From JAKEHA01 sp964560355 (GTDB lineage Bacteria > Krumholzibacteriota > Krumholzibacteriia > WVZY01 > JAKEHA01): a stretch of 57,494 bases of DNA. This document shows positions 32,824 to 40,771 of the stretch, piece after piece; within the stretch, counting starts at the first letter, position 1, and the number at the start of each line of letters is the position of its first letter. The notes beneath the pieces are model-generated. The model saw nothing but the letters and a program-made list of their open reading frames with translations, did no database searches and was not told the DNA's origin. The DNA lies in NCBI GenBank assembly GCA_964560355.1, contig CAZLLI010000007.1:1-57494 (forward strand), written 5' to 3'. Position numbers and translations under genes: made by a program.

Positions 32824-32897
32824 GCAACACCTCCTTGCATACGAGGAGGCGCGAAGGCCTTCGCGCCCCACCGTTTCGCAGCATACGAAGCCTGCGT

Positions 32898-32927
32898 TTG
32901 CGCGTCAATCGGGGCGCGCGCTACAAT
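32898..32927 (+). promoter_or_regulatory. sigma70-like promoter upstream of SGNH hydrolase gene
   Basis: TTGCGC (32898-32903), an 18-nt spacer and TACAAT (32922-32927). An ATG at 32926 overlaps the -10, so translation more likely begins at the in-frame ATG 32938, with a very short leader or leaderless mRNA. No Shine-Dalgarno precedes it. Confidence 0.5.
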
Positions 32928-32937
32928 GTCTAACTCC

Positions 32938-34095
32938 ATGAGTCATTCGCGGCGCTCCAATGTTCTACTCGCGTTGGCGACGGTCGCGGGCCTGGTGCTC
33001 GCGGCCGAGATCGTGCTGCGCGTAGCGGCGCCGGTCGCCGACCCGACGCGCTCCACGGCGCAGCACGTGAGCGAACAGAATCCCTACATCCGCTTCGAGT
33101 ACCCGCGCGGGTACGCCGCCGCCACCGAAGTCGAACCGGGGCTCCCCGGCATGGAGGGGCGCCACTTCTTCACCACGAACTCCTACGGGTTTCGCGGCGA
33201 CTCGCTCATCGTCCCGAAGCCGCCGCGCGAGTACCGCGTCTTCGTCGTGGGTGGGAGCACCGCCGAGTGCTTCTACCTCGACGACGCCGACGACCTCGCG
33301 CGCGTCGCGCAGAACGCACTCGCAGCCGACACGACCCGCGTCGTGAAGGTGTACAACGTCGGTTTGTCGGGGACCGCGAGCGACGACCACGTCGCCATGA
33401 TCGCGCAGCGGCTCGTGCACCTCGAGCCCGACGCGATCGTGATCATGGCCGGCGTCAACGATCTGCGGCGATCGATCCAGGGCTTCGACTACTTGCACTA
33501 CGCGCGCGAAGGCGTCGCGACGCCGCCGTTCTACCGCCGCCTTCTCTTGCACTCGCAGATCGGCCGCCGCGTGGTTTACTTCAAGCGCCGCGTCGACCCC
33601 GACCCCGACCGCGTGCTGGAAGCACGCACGCTGAAAAGCGACTACGCGCGCAAGGTCGCGCTCCAGCAGGCGTCCCCGCCCGCGCACGAACCCGTGCGCG
33701 TCGACACGACTAGTTATCGCACCAACCTGCGCACCATGGCCGGCATCGCACGCACGAACGGCTTCGCGCTCGTCTTCGTGACGCACCCGAGCTCGTGGAA
33801 TTCACAGGTCGATCCGTCGATCCGCGCGCACCACTGGATGTGCACGTACGACGGCGTCGTGTATCCCGAGGATCAAATGGACGCCGCGCTCGAGCGGCTC
33901 AACGACGTCATGCGCGCGGTCGCGGCGGAGGACGCCGTGCCGCTGTACGACCTCGCGCGTGCGATACCGAAGTCGTCGGAGTATTTCTACGACGATTGTC
34001 ACTTCAATCGCAACGGCGCGCGCACGGCGGGCGACGGCATCGCGCAATTCGTAATTACGAACGTGCTCGCGCGCGCCGAAGGAGGACGCCAGTGA
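32938..34095 (+). CDS. membrane-anchored SGNH/GDSL hydrolase
   Basis: The 385-aa protein has an N-terminal membrane helix (SNVLLALATVAGLVLAAEIVL, residues about 6-27) and an extracytoplasmic SGNH domain. Block I is VFVVGGSTAECFYL (nucleophile Ser), block II is VGLSGTASDDH (Gly), block III is VIMAGVNDL (Asn of GxND) and block V is DDCHFNRNGARTAG (Asp-x-x-His). All four catalytic or oxyanion blocks are present, so an active esterase or acyl hydrolase is expected, often on O-acetylated glycans. The protein at 1601-2665 is a distant relative. The 3' end overlaps the YeeE/YedE gene by GTGA. Confidence 0.85.
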   Translation: MSHSRRSNVLLALATVAGLVLAAEIVLRVAAPVADPTRSTAQHVSEQNPYIRFEYPRGYAAATEVEPGLPGMEGRHFFTTNSYGFRGDSLIVPKPPREYRVFVVGGSTAECFYLDDADDLARVAQNALAADTTRVVKVYNVGLSGTASDDHVAMIAQRLVHLEPDAIVIMAGVNDLRRSIQGFDYLHYAREGVATPPFYRRLLLHSQIGRRVVYFKRRVDPDPDRVLEARTLKSDYARKVALQQASPPAHEPVRVDTTSYRTNLRTMAGIARTNGFALVFVTHPSSWNSQVDPSIRAHHWMCTYDGVVYPEDQMDAALERLNDVMRAVAAEDAVPLYDLARAIPKSSEYFYDDCHFNRNGARTAGDGIAQFVITNVLARAEGGRQ

Positions 34096-34907
34096 GCGGA
34101 CCCGCGTGGCCGTGGTACGTCGCCGGTCCCATCATTGGACTGATGGTGCCGCTGGTGATGCTGGCTGGCAACAAGCGCTGGGGAATGTCGTCATCGTTTC
34201 GACACCTATGCGCAATCGCGTCGCCGGTCAAGCCGGCCTCGCTTCGCTTCGACGCGAAGCGGGATTCGTGGAATCTCCTATTCGTCGCGGGCGCGGTGAT
34301 GGGCGGATTCATCGCGGCGCATTGGATTCCGAACGCCGACGTGCCGGCGATCAACCCGAACACGGTCGCGGACATTCGGGCGCTCGGCTTCGACCCGCCG
34401 CGCGGACTGGTTCCGGCCGAAGCGATCGCGTTCTCGCAGCTCGCGACGCTGCGCGGCTTCCTGATGGTGGTGGTCGGCGGGTTCCTGGTCGGCTTCGGGA
34501 CCCGTTACGCGAACGGGTGCACGTCGGGGCATTCGATCACCGGGCTCGCGCTGCGCGAGTGGACATCGCTGGTCGCGACCATCGCGTTCTTCGCCGGCGG
34601 ACTCGTCATGACGCACGTGATCTTCGCGTGGATCTTNNNNNNNNNNNNNNNNNNNNNNNNNNNNNNNNNNNNNNNNNNNNNNNNNNNNNNNNNNNNNNNN
34701 NNNNNNNNNNNNNNNNNNNNNNNNNNNNNNNNNNNNCTGTGGATCGGCGGCTTCTTGTTCGGCCTGGGCTGGGCGCTGACCGGCGCCTGCCCGGGCCCGC
34801 TTTGGGTCCACGTGGGCGCCGGTACCGAAGTGATGCTCATTGCGATTGGGTCGGCCCTCCTGGGTGTCCTTACTTACGCCTACCTCGACCCTAAACTTCC
34901 TCGTTGA
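34092..34907 (+). CDS. YeeE/YedE (sulfur-transport) family membrane protein, interrupted by assembly gap
   Basis: The GTG start at 34092 overlaps the preceding stop (GTGA) after AAGGAGG. Before the gap, the YeeE/YedE signature is clear: FLMVVVGGFLVGFGTRYANGCTSGHSITGLAL, with the conserved Cys that binds thiosulfate or sulfide, and several membrane helices. After the gap, WIGGFLFGLGWALTGACPGPLW carries the second conserved Cys motif of the partner protein DUF6691. In many bacteria these are two adjacent genes. The 100-N gap (34637-34736) could hide a stop and a start as well as an unknown length of coding sequence, so the single-gene reading is tentative. The family imports thiosulfate or other sulfur compounds. 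Confidence 0.8.
   Translation: MSGPAWPWYVAGPIIGLMVPLVMLAGNKRWGMSSSFRHLCAIASPVKPASLRFDAKRDSWNLLFVAGAVMGGFIAAHWIPNADVPAINPNTVADIRALGFDPPRGLVPAEAIAFSQLATLRGFLMVVVGGFLVGFGTRYANGCTSGHSITGLALREWTSLVATIAFFAGGLVMTHVIFAWIXXXXXXXXXXXXXXXXXXXXXXXXXXXXXXXXXXLWIGGFLFGLGWALTGACPGPLWVHVGAGTEVMLIAIGSALLGVLTYAYLDPKLPR
34637..34736. other. assembly gap (100 N)
   Basis: Exactly 100 undetermined bases, the usual placeholder for a scaffold join of unknown true length. It splits the YeeE/YedE-DUF6691 locus. Reading frames across it are not reliable. Confidence 0.99.
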
Positions 34908-34910
34908 TAG

Positions 34911-34932
34911 CGGCGCGTCCCCGGCGCCGTTT
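34911..34932 (+). terminator. weak terminator after YeeE/YedE gene
   Basis: CGGCGC (34911-34916) and GCGCCG (34924-34929) pair around a 7-nt loop, followed by only three T. It begins 4 nt after the stop. Confidence 0.4.
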
Positions 34933-34996
34933 GGAACTCCTCTTGCTCGAATGACGCGGGCGGCCGCCCGCCCGCGGCCGTCGGGAGGAGATCTCG

Positions 34997-35932
34997 ATGC
35001 TTCCACGCCCCGCTACTATGGTCACCGGCGTCGTCGTCGCGTTCGCGCTGGCGGGCGTCGTTCGGTTGTCGAGCCGAATGGAGAGCGACCCCTCGCGCGA
35101 CGGCTACGACCGCGCGGACATGGCGAACGACCCCTATGTGGACGAGCGCGGCGCCTCGCGCGACGACCACGACGCGCCCCGCATCGACAGCGGGCGCTAC
35201 CAGCACGAGATCGAAGTCCTCGAATCGACGCTGTACCAATCGAACGCCCCGACCATCGAAGACTTCATGGCCATCTCGAGCGCCTTCCGCGACGTGAGCT
35301 TCGCCGTCGCGGAGCGCGAGCTCAACGGGCGCACGCGCGAGGTCGCGGAGGATCTCGCTATGTTGTCGGCGCAAGCGGACGTGGGCGAAAGCGGCTTCGT
35401 ACTCCCCGACGTCGCGCAGCTGCGCTCGAATTGGGAATCGCTGCGCTCGCAGCGCTTCGTCGACGCGGACTGGTTCCATCAAACGGCGCCTGAGCTCGGC
35501 GAAACACAGGCAAGTGCGATTGGCACCGTGGATCCAGCCATTGTCGCCGACCTCACTCGCTCGATCGACGAGATCGATGCGCTTGCGGAAGAGGGCCGTC
35601 GGTCGTGTAAGGAGTTGGGCGAGCCGTTCTGGGATCCCGCGCGGCCGGGGGTCGACGGAGACGAGCACATCGAGAAGTGGAGCCACTTCGGGCGCGAATG
35701 GGACGACGACGTGAGCCGGGCGGCGTCGCACATGCCGTCGCCGCCGGCGTGGGGTACGGACGCCGAGGTCATGCAGGCCTACCAAGACGTCACGAGCGCG
35801 GTCCTCGCGCTACGCTACGTCACCATGGGAAACGGGAGCTGGCCGGTGCCGTTCGAAACCGAATGGAACGCGCGTTTCGACGAAGCCAAGCGTCTACTCG
35901 AGGACGCCCGCGCGCGGCTCGCGTCGCGTTAA
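34997..35932 (+). CDS. secreted or membrane-anchored protein of unknown function
   Basis: The 311-aa product follows GGGAGGAG and has one N-terminal hydrophobic stretch (ATMVTGVVVAFALAGVV). The remainder is acidic, rich in helices and without recognisable motifs (for example YQHEIEVLESTLYQ, EHIEKWSHFGREWDDDV, RFDEAKRLLEDARARL). It is probably an extracytoplasmic helical protein with a membrane anchor. Its codon use matches the genome, supporting a real gene. It has no operon partner: a weak terminator precedes it and a 284-nt low-information region follows. Confidence 0.75.
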   Translation: MLPRPATMVTGVVVAFALAGVVRLSSRMESDPSRDGYDRADMANDPYVDERGASRDDHDAPRIDSGRYQHEIEVLESTLYQSNAPTIEDFMAISSAFRDVSFAVAERELNGRTREVAEDLAMLSAQADVGESGFVLPDVAQLRSNWESLRSQRFVDADWFHQTAPELGETQASAIGTVDPAIVADLTRSIDEIDALAEEGRRSCKELGEPFWDPARPGVDGDEHIEKWSHFGREWDDDVSRAASHMPSPPAWGTDAEVMQAYQDVTSAVLALRYVTMGNGSWPVPFETEWNARFDEAKRLLEDARARLASR

Positions 35933-36216
35933 GCAACCGCTGATCGCCGCTAATTCACGCGACAACACGCGCATCGAGCGTGATAGGTAAAGCATTACCA
36001 CGCCTCCCCTGAAGAAACCGCGTTGTGGCGCAAACAGTTAGCACGTCGGGACGGGGGCCGGTGTGGAAAACGCGCTGTGAATTCCGGTTTCTCATCCCAT
36101 AACCCATTGCCTAGCAATAGCTAAACCGCCGAGTGCACCTCCCTCGACTTATACACACATTGTTCCCAGAGTGTGGAAAAGCGGCTTCGGGGTTAGGCAG
36201 GAACCGGTGTACGCAA
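35933..36216. other. intergenic region with DnaA-box-like sites
   Basis: This 284-nt stretch between convergent genes has no open frame of family character. It is less GC-rich than its surroundings. It contains TTATACACA (36149-36157), which fits the DnaA-box consensus TTATNCACA, and two copies of GTGTGGAAAA (36061-36070 and 36171-36180), whose complement TTTTCCACA differs by one base from a box. Function unknown; possibly a DnaA titration or regulatory site, or coincidence. Confidence 0.4.
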
Positions 36217-36249
36217 AACGCCCCCGGAGTCGATGACTCCGAGGGCGTT
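36217..36249 (-). terminator. intrinsic terminator after bactofilin gene
   Basis: AACGCCCCCGGAGTC (36217-36231) pairs with GACTCCGAGGGCGTT (36235-36249) with one mismatch and a 3-nt loop. On the minus strand TTTTGCG follows, completing a terminator 27 nt after the bactofilin stop. Confidence 0.88.
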
Positions 36250-36275
36250 GAATCGGTCGGCGCTAATCAGTTCGA

Positions 36276-36737
36276 CTAGCGAATGACGCCGACGGGCTCC
36301 GGACGCTTCTCGTCCTTACGCGCCCAGTTGTCCTTGCTGTGATCCGCGTTGTCGCGGTTCGGCGATGCGGTGCTGCTCGCAGCGGTCGCACCCATCTTGC
36401 AGTTGCCTTCGAAGAACACGCCTTCGTCGATCACCAACCGCGCCGTCTGGATGTCACCCTCGACGTGCGAACCGGTTTGGAGCTCGATCTTGTTCGACGC
36501 GCTGACGTTACCGATCAGCTTGCCGCCGATCACGGCGTTCTTCACTTTGACGTCGGCCTTGACGACGCCCGACTTACCAATGATGAGCGTGTCTGGGCAA
36601 GAGATCGACCCCTCGAACGTGCCGTCGATACGAATCGTACCCTGCAGCTCGATGTCGCCCTTGATCTTGCACCCTTGGCCCAACATCGAGTTCAACGTCG
36701 ACTGACCGGTGGTGATTTCCGCGTCTTTACCAAACAT
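36276..36737 (-). CDS. bactofilin cytoskeletal protein
   Basis: The 153-aa protein has the DUF583/bactofilin beta-helix. It is signalled by GCKIKGDIELQGTIRIDGTFEGSI, then LIIGKSGVVKADVKVKNAVIGGKL and GSHVEGDIQTARLVIDEGVFFEGN. Short disordered tails flank it (N-terminal TTGQSTLNSM, C-terminal Asn/Asp/Lys-rich). Bactofilins polymerise without nucleotide into filaments that scaffold cell-wall enzymes or the ParABS machinery. The ATG at 36735-36737 follows GAGGAGG. The upstream M23 peptidase and parAB genes on the same strand match the known bactofilin-LytM and bactofilin-Par links. Confidence 0.94.
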   Translation of the reverse strand: MFGKDAEITTGQSTLNSMLGQGCKIKGDIELQGTIRIDGTFEGSISCPDTLIIGKSGVVKADVKVKNAVIGGKLIGNVSASNKIELQTGSHVEGDIQTARLVIDEGVFFEGNCKMGATAASSTASPNRDNADHSKDNWARKDEKRPEPVGVIR

Positions 36738-36828
36738 GACTTTCGCCTCCTCGTTCGACTGAGTCGTCTTGATGCCGGATTTCAACATGATGCCGGTCCC
36801 CCGTCGTGTGAGCGTTCTAACAGTCGAG

Positions 36829-37629
36829 TTAGTTCAACAGGTACTTCCGCGGGTCGACCGGAACGCCATTCTCACGGACCTCGAAGTGCACATGGGGGGC
36901 CGTACTTTTGCCGGTACTCCCTACGAAGGCGATCGTCTTACCACGGGTCACCCGGTCACCGATGTTTACCAGATTGCGGGAGTTGTGTCCATATACGGAC
37001 CGAATCCCGTACCCGTGATCGACTTCTACCATCCACCCATAGACGTCGTCGTATGCACTCGCTTCGACGACCCCATCCGCCGCCGCCACCACCGGCGTGT
37101 TACGTGCGGCAGCAATATCCATACCCGGGTGATAGTCAGGACTTTTTTCTCCGCCGGTGACGGAGAATTCCCTTGTGACGTAGCCCTTTACCGGCCACAT
37201 CGACGGCATCGAGTCGAGCATGAGTCGTTGCTCATCCGGCCCCACACCGCCTTCCTCTTCTTCGCTCGGGATGGCTGGAGTCTTGGCAACCGGTGAGAGG
37301 CTAGCCACCAGCGCGCTGTCCTCGGGTGAGAGCGGAACCCCGAGCATTCCCTTGAATTGCAATCCCAGCGCTTGCATCCGGAGAAGTTCGACCTTGAGCG
37401 AATCGACCTGCAGGAGCTCGGCCCTCATGCGCTCGTTCTCGCGCCCCAGCTGGAGCGACTTGTTCGCCGCGGTCGCTATGCGCCCGTATGTAATGACGAA
37501 CGCGAGCCCCGAGATGAGCGAGACTCCCGCCAGGATGGCGAACAAGAGCGCGATCCGGTACGAAACGCGGAGATTCCACGTGGTCCGGTGGTCGTGCGGG
37601 ACGATGATGACGGAGAATTCTTTCGCCAT
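36829..37629 (-). CDS. membrane-anchored M23 (LytM) endopeptidase
   Basis: The 266-aa protein has a short cytoplasmic N-terminus, one membrane helix (about residues 26-47, IALLFAILAGVSLISGLAF) and a coiled coil (NKSLQLGRENERMRAELLQV). The C-terminal LytM domain has zinc ligands in YHPGMDIAAARNTPV (His and Asp) and HVHFEVR, with catalytic His in SVYGHNS. It should cleave peptidoglycan cross-links in the periplasm or regulate other hydrolases. It lies 91 nt upstream of the bactofilin gene and 17 nt downstream of parB on the same strand. This arrangement is common and suggests that bactofilin localises this enzyme. Confidence 0.94.
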   Translation of the reverse strand: MAKEFSVIIVPHDHRTTWNLRVSYRIALLFAILAGVSLISGLAFVITYGRIATAANKSLQLGRENERMRAELLQVDSLKVELLRMQALGLQFKGMLGVPLSPEDSALVASLSPVAKTPAIPSEEEEGGVGPDEQRLMLDSMPSMWPVKGYVTREFSVTGGEKSPDYHPGMDIAAARNTPVVAAADGVVEASAYDDVYGWMVEVDHGYGIRSVYGHNSRNLVNIGDRVTRGKTIAFVGSTGKSTAPHVHFEVRENGVPVDPRKYLLN

Positions 37630-37646
37630 CGATCGCTCGCGACGCG

Positions 37647-38519
37647 TTAGCGCGGAAGCGGCACGCGCATCAGATTCGCGAGCCGCTCGAAGTCGTCGTA
37701 GCTATAGAACTCGATTTGGATGCGACCCTTGCCGCCGCGTTTCTCGTCGATCGCGACGCGCGTGCCCAAGTATTGCGCGAACGCCTTCTCGAGATCCGCG
37801 AGATACGCCGGCTTCTCTTTGTGACGACGCGCGAGGTTGTTCTTCTTCACGCGCGTGAGTCCCACCTCGGCCTCGACTTGGCGCACGCTCAAGTTTTGCT
37901 CCGCGATGCGGCGCGCAAGTGCGAGCTGCTCCTTCTGCGTGGGCAGCGAGAGCAGCGCGCGTGCGTGACCGCCGGTGAGCGTTCCGTCCTCCACCATGCG
38001 CTGGACGTCCTCGGGGAGGTTGAGCAAGCGCAGCGTGTTGGCGACCGAGCTGCGATCCTTGCCCACCATGCCCGCGACGTCGGCCTGGGACAACCCGAAC
38101 TCCGAGATCAAGCGTCGAAATGCGTGCGCCTCTTCGATCGCGTTCAGGTTCTCGCGCTGGATGTTCTCCACGATCGCGAGCCGAAGCGCGTCGGCGTCGC
38201 GGACGTCGCGCACGACCACGGGAATGGTCGGGACGCCGGCCAGTCGCGCCGCCTGCAGGCGCCGTTCGCCCATGATGAGCTCGTACTTGGCGCCCTTGCG
38301 GCGCACCACCACGGGCTGCAGGACGCCGTCGGTGCGGATGCTCTCCGCCAGTTCCTTGAGGCGCTCGTCGTCGAAGCGCTTGCGCGGCTGGAAGGGATTC
38401 GCGTCGACCGCGTCGGTAGGAACATCCACCACGCGCTCGCCGGGTTGCGGCTGTTCGATCGTCGCCGCGCCGGGAATCAATGCCTCGAGACCTCGACCCA
38501 GAACTTTCCTAGTGGACAT
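37647..38519 (-). CDS. parB: chromosome-partitioning protein ParB
   Basis: The 290-aa ParB/Spo0J protein has an N-terminal CTPase/ParB domain with NPFQPRKRFDDERLKELAES, VRRKGAKYELIMGERRLQAAR (GERR CTP-binding box) and IPVVVRDV. The central helix-turn-helix LSQADVAGMVGKDRSSVANTL binds parS. A C-terminal dimerisation domain ends RIQIEFYSYDDFERL. It would load on the parS sites at 40724-40765. The start overlaps the end of parA by 11 nt, the usual translational coupling. Confidence 0.97.
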   Translation of the reverse strand: MSTRKVLGRGLEALIPGAATIEQPQPGERVVDVPTDAVDANPFQPRKRFDDERLKELAESIRTDGVLQPVVVRRKGAKYELIMGERRLQAARLAGVPTIPVVVRDVRDADALRLAIVENIQRENLNAIEEAHAFRRLISEFGLSQADVAGMVGKDRSSVANTLRLLNLPEDVQRMVEDGTLTGGHARALLSLPTQKEQLALARRIAEQNLSVRQVEAEVGLTRVKKNNLARRHKEKPAYLADLEKAFAQYLGTRVAIDEKRGGKGRIQIEFYSYDDFERLANLMRVPLPR

Positions 38520-39273
38520 CGCCGATCACCTCTCGCGCCAGGTCGAGGTAACTCCTCGCGCCTTGGCACTGAACGTCGTACAGAATGATGGGTTTGCCGA
38601 AGCTCGGCGACTCGCTCAACTTGACGTTGCGCGGAATCACCGTCTTGTAGACTTTGTTGCCGAAGTAATTCATCGCTTCTTGCGCGACTTGGCTCGCCAA
38701 GTTCAACCGCTTGTCGTACATCGTGAGCAGTACGCCTTCGATGGCGAGGTTCGGATTGAGCGACGCCTGCACCATCTTCACCGTCGACAACAATTGCGTG
38801 AGTCCTTCCAGCGCGTAGTACTCGCACTGCAGCGGAATCAGGAGCGAGTCGGCCGCGGTCAGCGTGTTGACGGTGAGAAAACCCAAGCTCGGCGGACAAT
38901 CGACCACGATGTAGTCGTACTCGTCTCTAATATGGGAGAGCGCGCGCTTGAGTCGAAACTCGCGCCGCGGCTCCGCGACCAATTCGACCTCGGCGCCCGC
39001 CAGCGACGGACTCGCGGGCAGCACGTGCAAGAACGGCATCGGCGATTCGAGGATGGCGTCGAGCACGAGGTTGTCGTCGAACAACACCTCATAGATGGTG
39101 TGCTCGACGAGCTTCTTGTCGATGCCGACGCCGGAGACCGCGTTGGCTTGCGGATCCATGTCGACGAGGAGCGTCTTGCGCTCCGCGGCCGCGAGACTCG
39201 CGCACAAATTGACCGCGGTCGTGGTCTTGCCGACGCCGCCTTTCTGATTCGCGATTGCGATGATGCGTCCCAT
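38509..39273 (-). CDS. parA: chromosome-partitioning ATPase ParA
   Basis: The 254-aa P-loop ATPase of the ParA/Soj class has the deviant Walker A KGGVGKTT near the N-terminus (ANQKGGVGKTTTAVNL), the switch region LLVDMDPQANA, Walker B YIVVDCPPSLG, and VIPRNVKLSESPSFGKPI near the C-terminus. It binds DNA non-specifically when ATP-bound and drives ParB-parS segregation. ATG 39271-39273; open frame upstream is antisense to the lipoprotein gene. It is the first gene of the parAB pair, followed on the same strand by M23 and bactofilin genes. Confidence 0.97.
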   Translation of the reverse strand: MGRIIAIANQKGGVGKTTTAVNLCASLAAAERKTLLVDMDPQANAVSGVGIDKKLVEHTIYEVLFDDNLVLDAILESPMPFLHVLPASPSLAGAEVELVAEPRREFRLKRALSHIRDEYDYIVVDCPPSLGFLTVNTLTAADSLLIPLQCEYYALEGLTQLLSTVKMVQASLNPNLAIEGVLLTMYDKRLNLASQVAQEAMNYFGNKVYKTVIPRNVKLSESPSFGKPIILYDVQCQGARSYLDLAREVIGDVH

Positions 39274-39287
39274 TATCTTTTCTCGCC

Positions 39288-40604
39288 TCACGGCACGACG
39301 CACGTCGACGTCGTCACCAACGGATTCTCGTTCGACCACGGGTTCGCGACCACGCGCGTGGTGATCGCCCCCGAGTCGAGTGAATCGTGAATCATCGCGT
39401 CGATGGTGGCCAAGTTTCCGACCGGAGCGCCCCAGAAGTTGCACTCGGCATGGATCTCCGCGACGCTTACTCCTTGGGGGAACGGGCCGAACAACCAAAT
39501 GTGATTGAGACCGCTCGTGCTTCCGGAGCCGTTGCCGAAGAATCGGTTGTAGTGAATGCTCGGGAACACGGCGCGATCGAGAGTGATACCGTGCTCGATA
39601 TTGAACTCGATGTTGTTGTACTCGATGCTGATCGGAACTTCTTGAAGCTGATCGTCGATATTGAACGCCAATCCAGTTCGGCCGTTGAGTCTGATGTCGC
39701 ATCCAGCGATCACGACCGAATCGGGGAGGAATGTCGAAGACGGCCCGCCGATCGCGACCCCGTCCAGCGCGCCGTCGCTCACTTCCGTATTTTCGAGAAT
39801 CAGGACGGCGCCCCCCTCGTGGAGCACGCCATTCGTTCCACTGCAGTGAATCTCGCTGTTGCGAATGGTGGCGGATCCGAGGTCGCGCAGTCGCACCGAG
39901 TACTGCCCGTACCATAAGTCGACGTAGTCCATCTCGAGGTGTCCGTTGACGGGAAAGTCGGTGTACACCTTGATGCCTTCCCACCATCCGCGATCGTCTC
40001 CACACGTCAGGTTACGCAAATTGGGACGAATCACGATTCGATCCGATGAATTGCCGACGGCGACGAGGGTGTCGGTCACGTCGATGGTGGAGCCGATGGT
40101 CTCGAGCAAGAGCTCGACGCCGGGTTCTATTACTGTCGTCCCGCTGTTGACCGACAAGACGGGCGTACCCGTCAGGGTGACAATGTAGGGCGATTGGCTC
40201 TTGTAGAACCTCGCGGGTGCCGTGTTCCCGGAGAACGGCCAGCCGACCTTGATCTCGGAAACGACCTGCGACGATGCGGCTCCATCGGTCACGTCGACGG
40301 TGACCGTGTCGATGCCGACCGTATTGACGGGCGTCCAACGAACCTGAGTGTTGGCGGTATTGAGGGAGGCGATGGTGCCGCGAGTGACCGACCAAGTGAC
40401 CGTCACGGGGTCGCCGTCGATGTCGTTCACCGTCACAGAAAGATTAACCGGGACGTTTCTTACAACCCCGATCTTGTTGAATTGCAGCGAGACCGTCGGC
40501 TTGTGATTGACGGGCTCGACTCCACCGCCGCCGTCGCCGCTCGAACACGACGCCACCACGGCCGACAAGATTGCGAGGCATCCCAGCCAGCGAGCCCGAA
40601 TCAT
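39288..40604 (-). CDS. lipoprotein with Ig-like and right-handed beta-helix domains
   Basis: The 438-aa protein starts at ATG 40602-40604 after AAAGGA; the longer frame upstream lacks a signal. The lipobox is VVASCSSGDG. The N-terminal 120 residues look like cadherin/PKD-type Ig folds (LSVTVNDIDGDPVTVTW, VTVDVTDGAASSQVVSEI). The rest has right-handed parallel beta-helix character (PbH1): EMDYVDLWYGQYSVRLRDLG, ATIRNSEIHCSGTNGVL, LILENTEVSDGALDGVAI, YNNIEFNIEHGI. It is a surface protein, perhaps a glycan-binding or degrading one. Composition is less GC-rich than flanking genes. It separates parA from the parS sites. Confidence 0.83.
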   Translation of the reverse strand: MIRARWLGCLAILSAVVASCSSGDGGGGVEPVNHKPTVSLQFNKIGVVRNVPVNLSVTVNDIDGDPVTVTWSVTRGTIASLNTANTQVRWTPVNTVGIDTVTVDVTDGAASSQVVSEIKVGWPFSGNTAPARFYKSQSPYIVTLTGTPVLSVNSGTTVIEPGVELLLETIGSTIDVTDTLVAVGNSSDRIVIRPNLRNLTCGDDRGWWEGIKVYTDFPVNGHLEMDYVDLWYGQYSVRLRDLGSATIRNSEIHCSGTNGVLHEGGAVLILENTEVSDGALDGVAIGGPSSTFLPDSVVIAGCDIRLNGRTGLAFNIDDQLQEVPISIEYNNIEFNIEHGITLDRAVFPSIHYNRFFGNGSGSTSGLNHIWLFGPFPQGVSVAEIHAECNFWGAPVGNLATIDAMIHDSLDSGAITTRVVANPWSNENPLVTTSTCVVP

Positions 40605-40723
40605 ACTTAAATCCTTTCTTAACAGCAGATTACGCCGAAATAGTGGGGGCGTCGAAGCGAAGAATAACTGCGCCTCGCACCCAAGTTCAAGCGGTTTGTG
40701 CGGAGGAATGTGGTGACGCGACA

Positions 40724-40739
40724 CGTTTCACGTGGAAAA
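40724..40739. promoter_or_regulatory. parS centromere-like site 1
   Basis: CGTTTCACGTGGAAAA matches the parS consensus TGTTTCACGTGAAACA in 13 of 16 positions, including the CACGTG core. It lies in the 167-nt gap between the selenoprotein gene and the lipoprotein gene next to parA. Confidence 0.8.
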
Positions 40740-40749
40740 GCGCACCGCG

Positions 40750-40765
40750 CGTTCCACGTGGAACA
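40750..40765. promoter_or_regulatory. parS centromere-like site 2
   Basis: CGTTCCACGTGGAACA contains the perfect palindrome GTTCCACGTGGAAC and differs from the variant consensus TGTTCCACGTGGAACA at one base. Its centre is 26 bp from site 1, so the pair lies on nearly the same helix face. Both are about 10 kb from dnaA. Confidence 0.9.
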
Positions 40766-40771
40766 TCCTGC

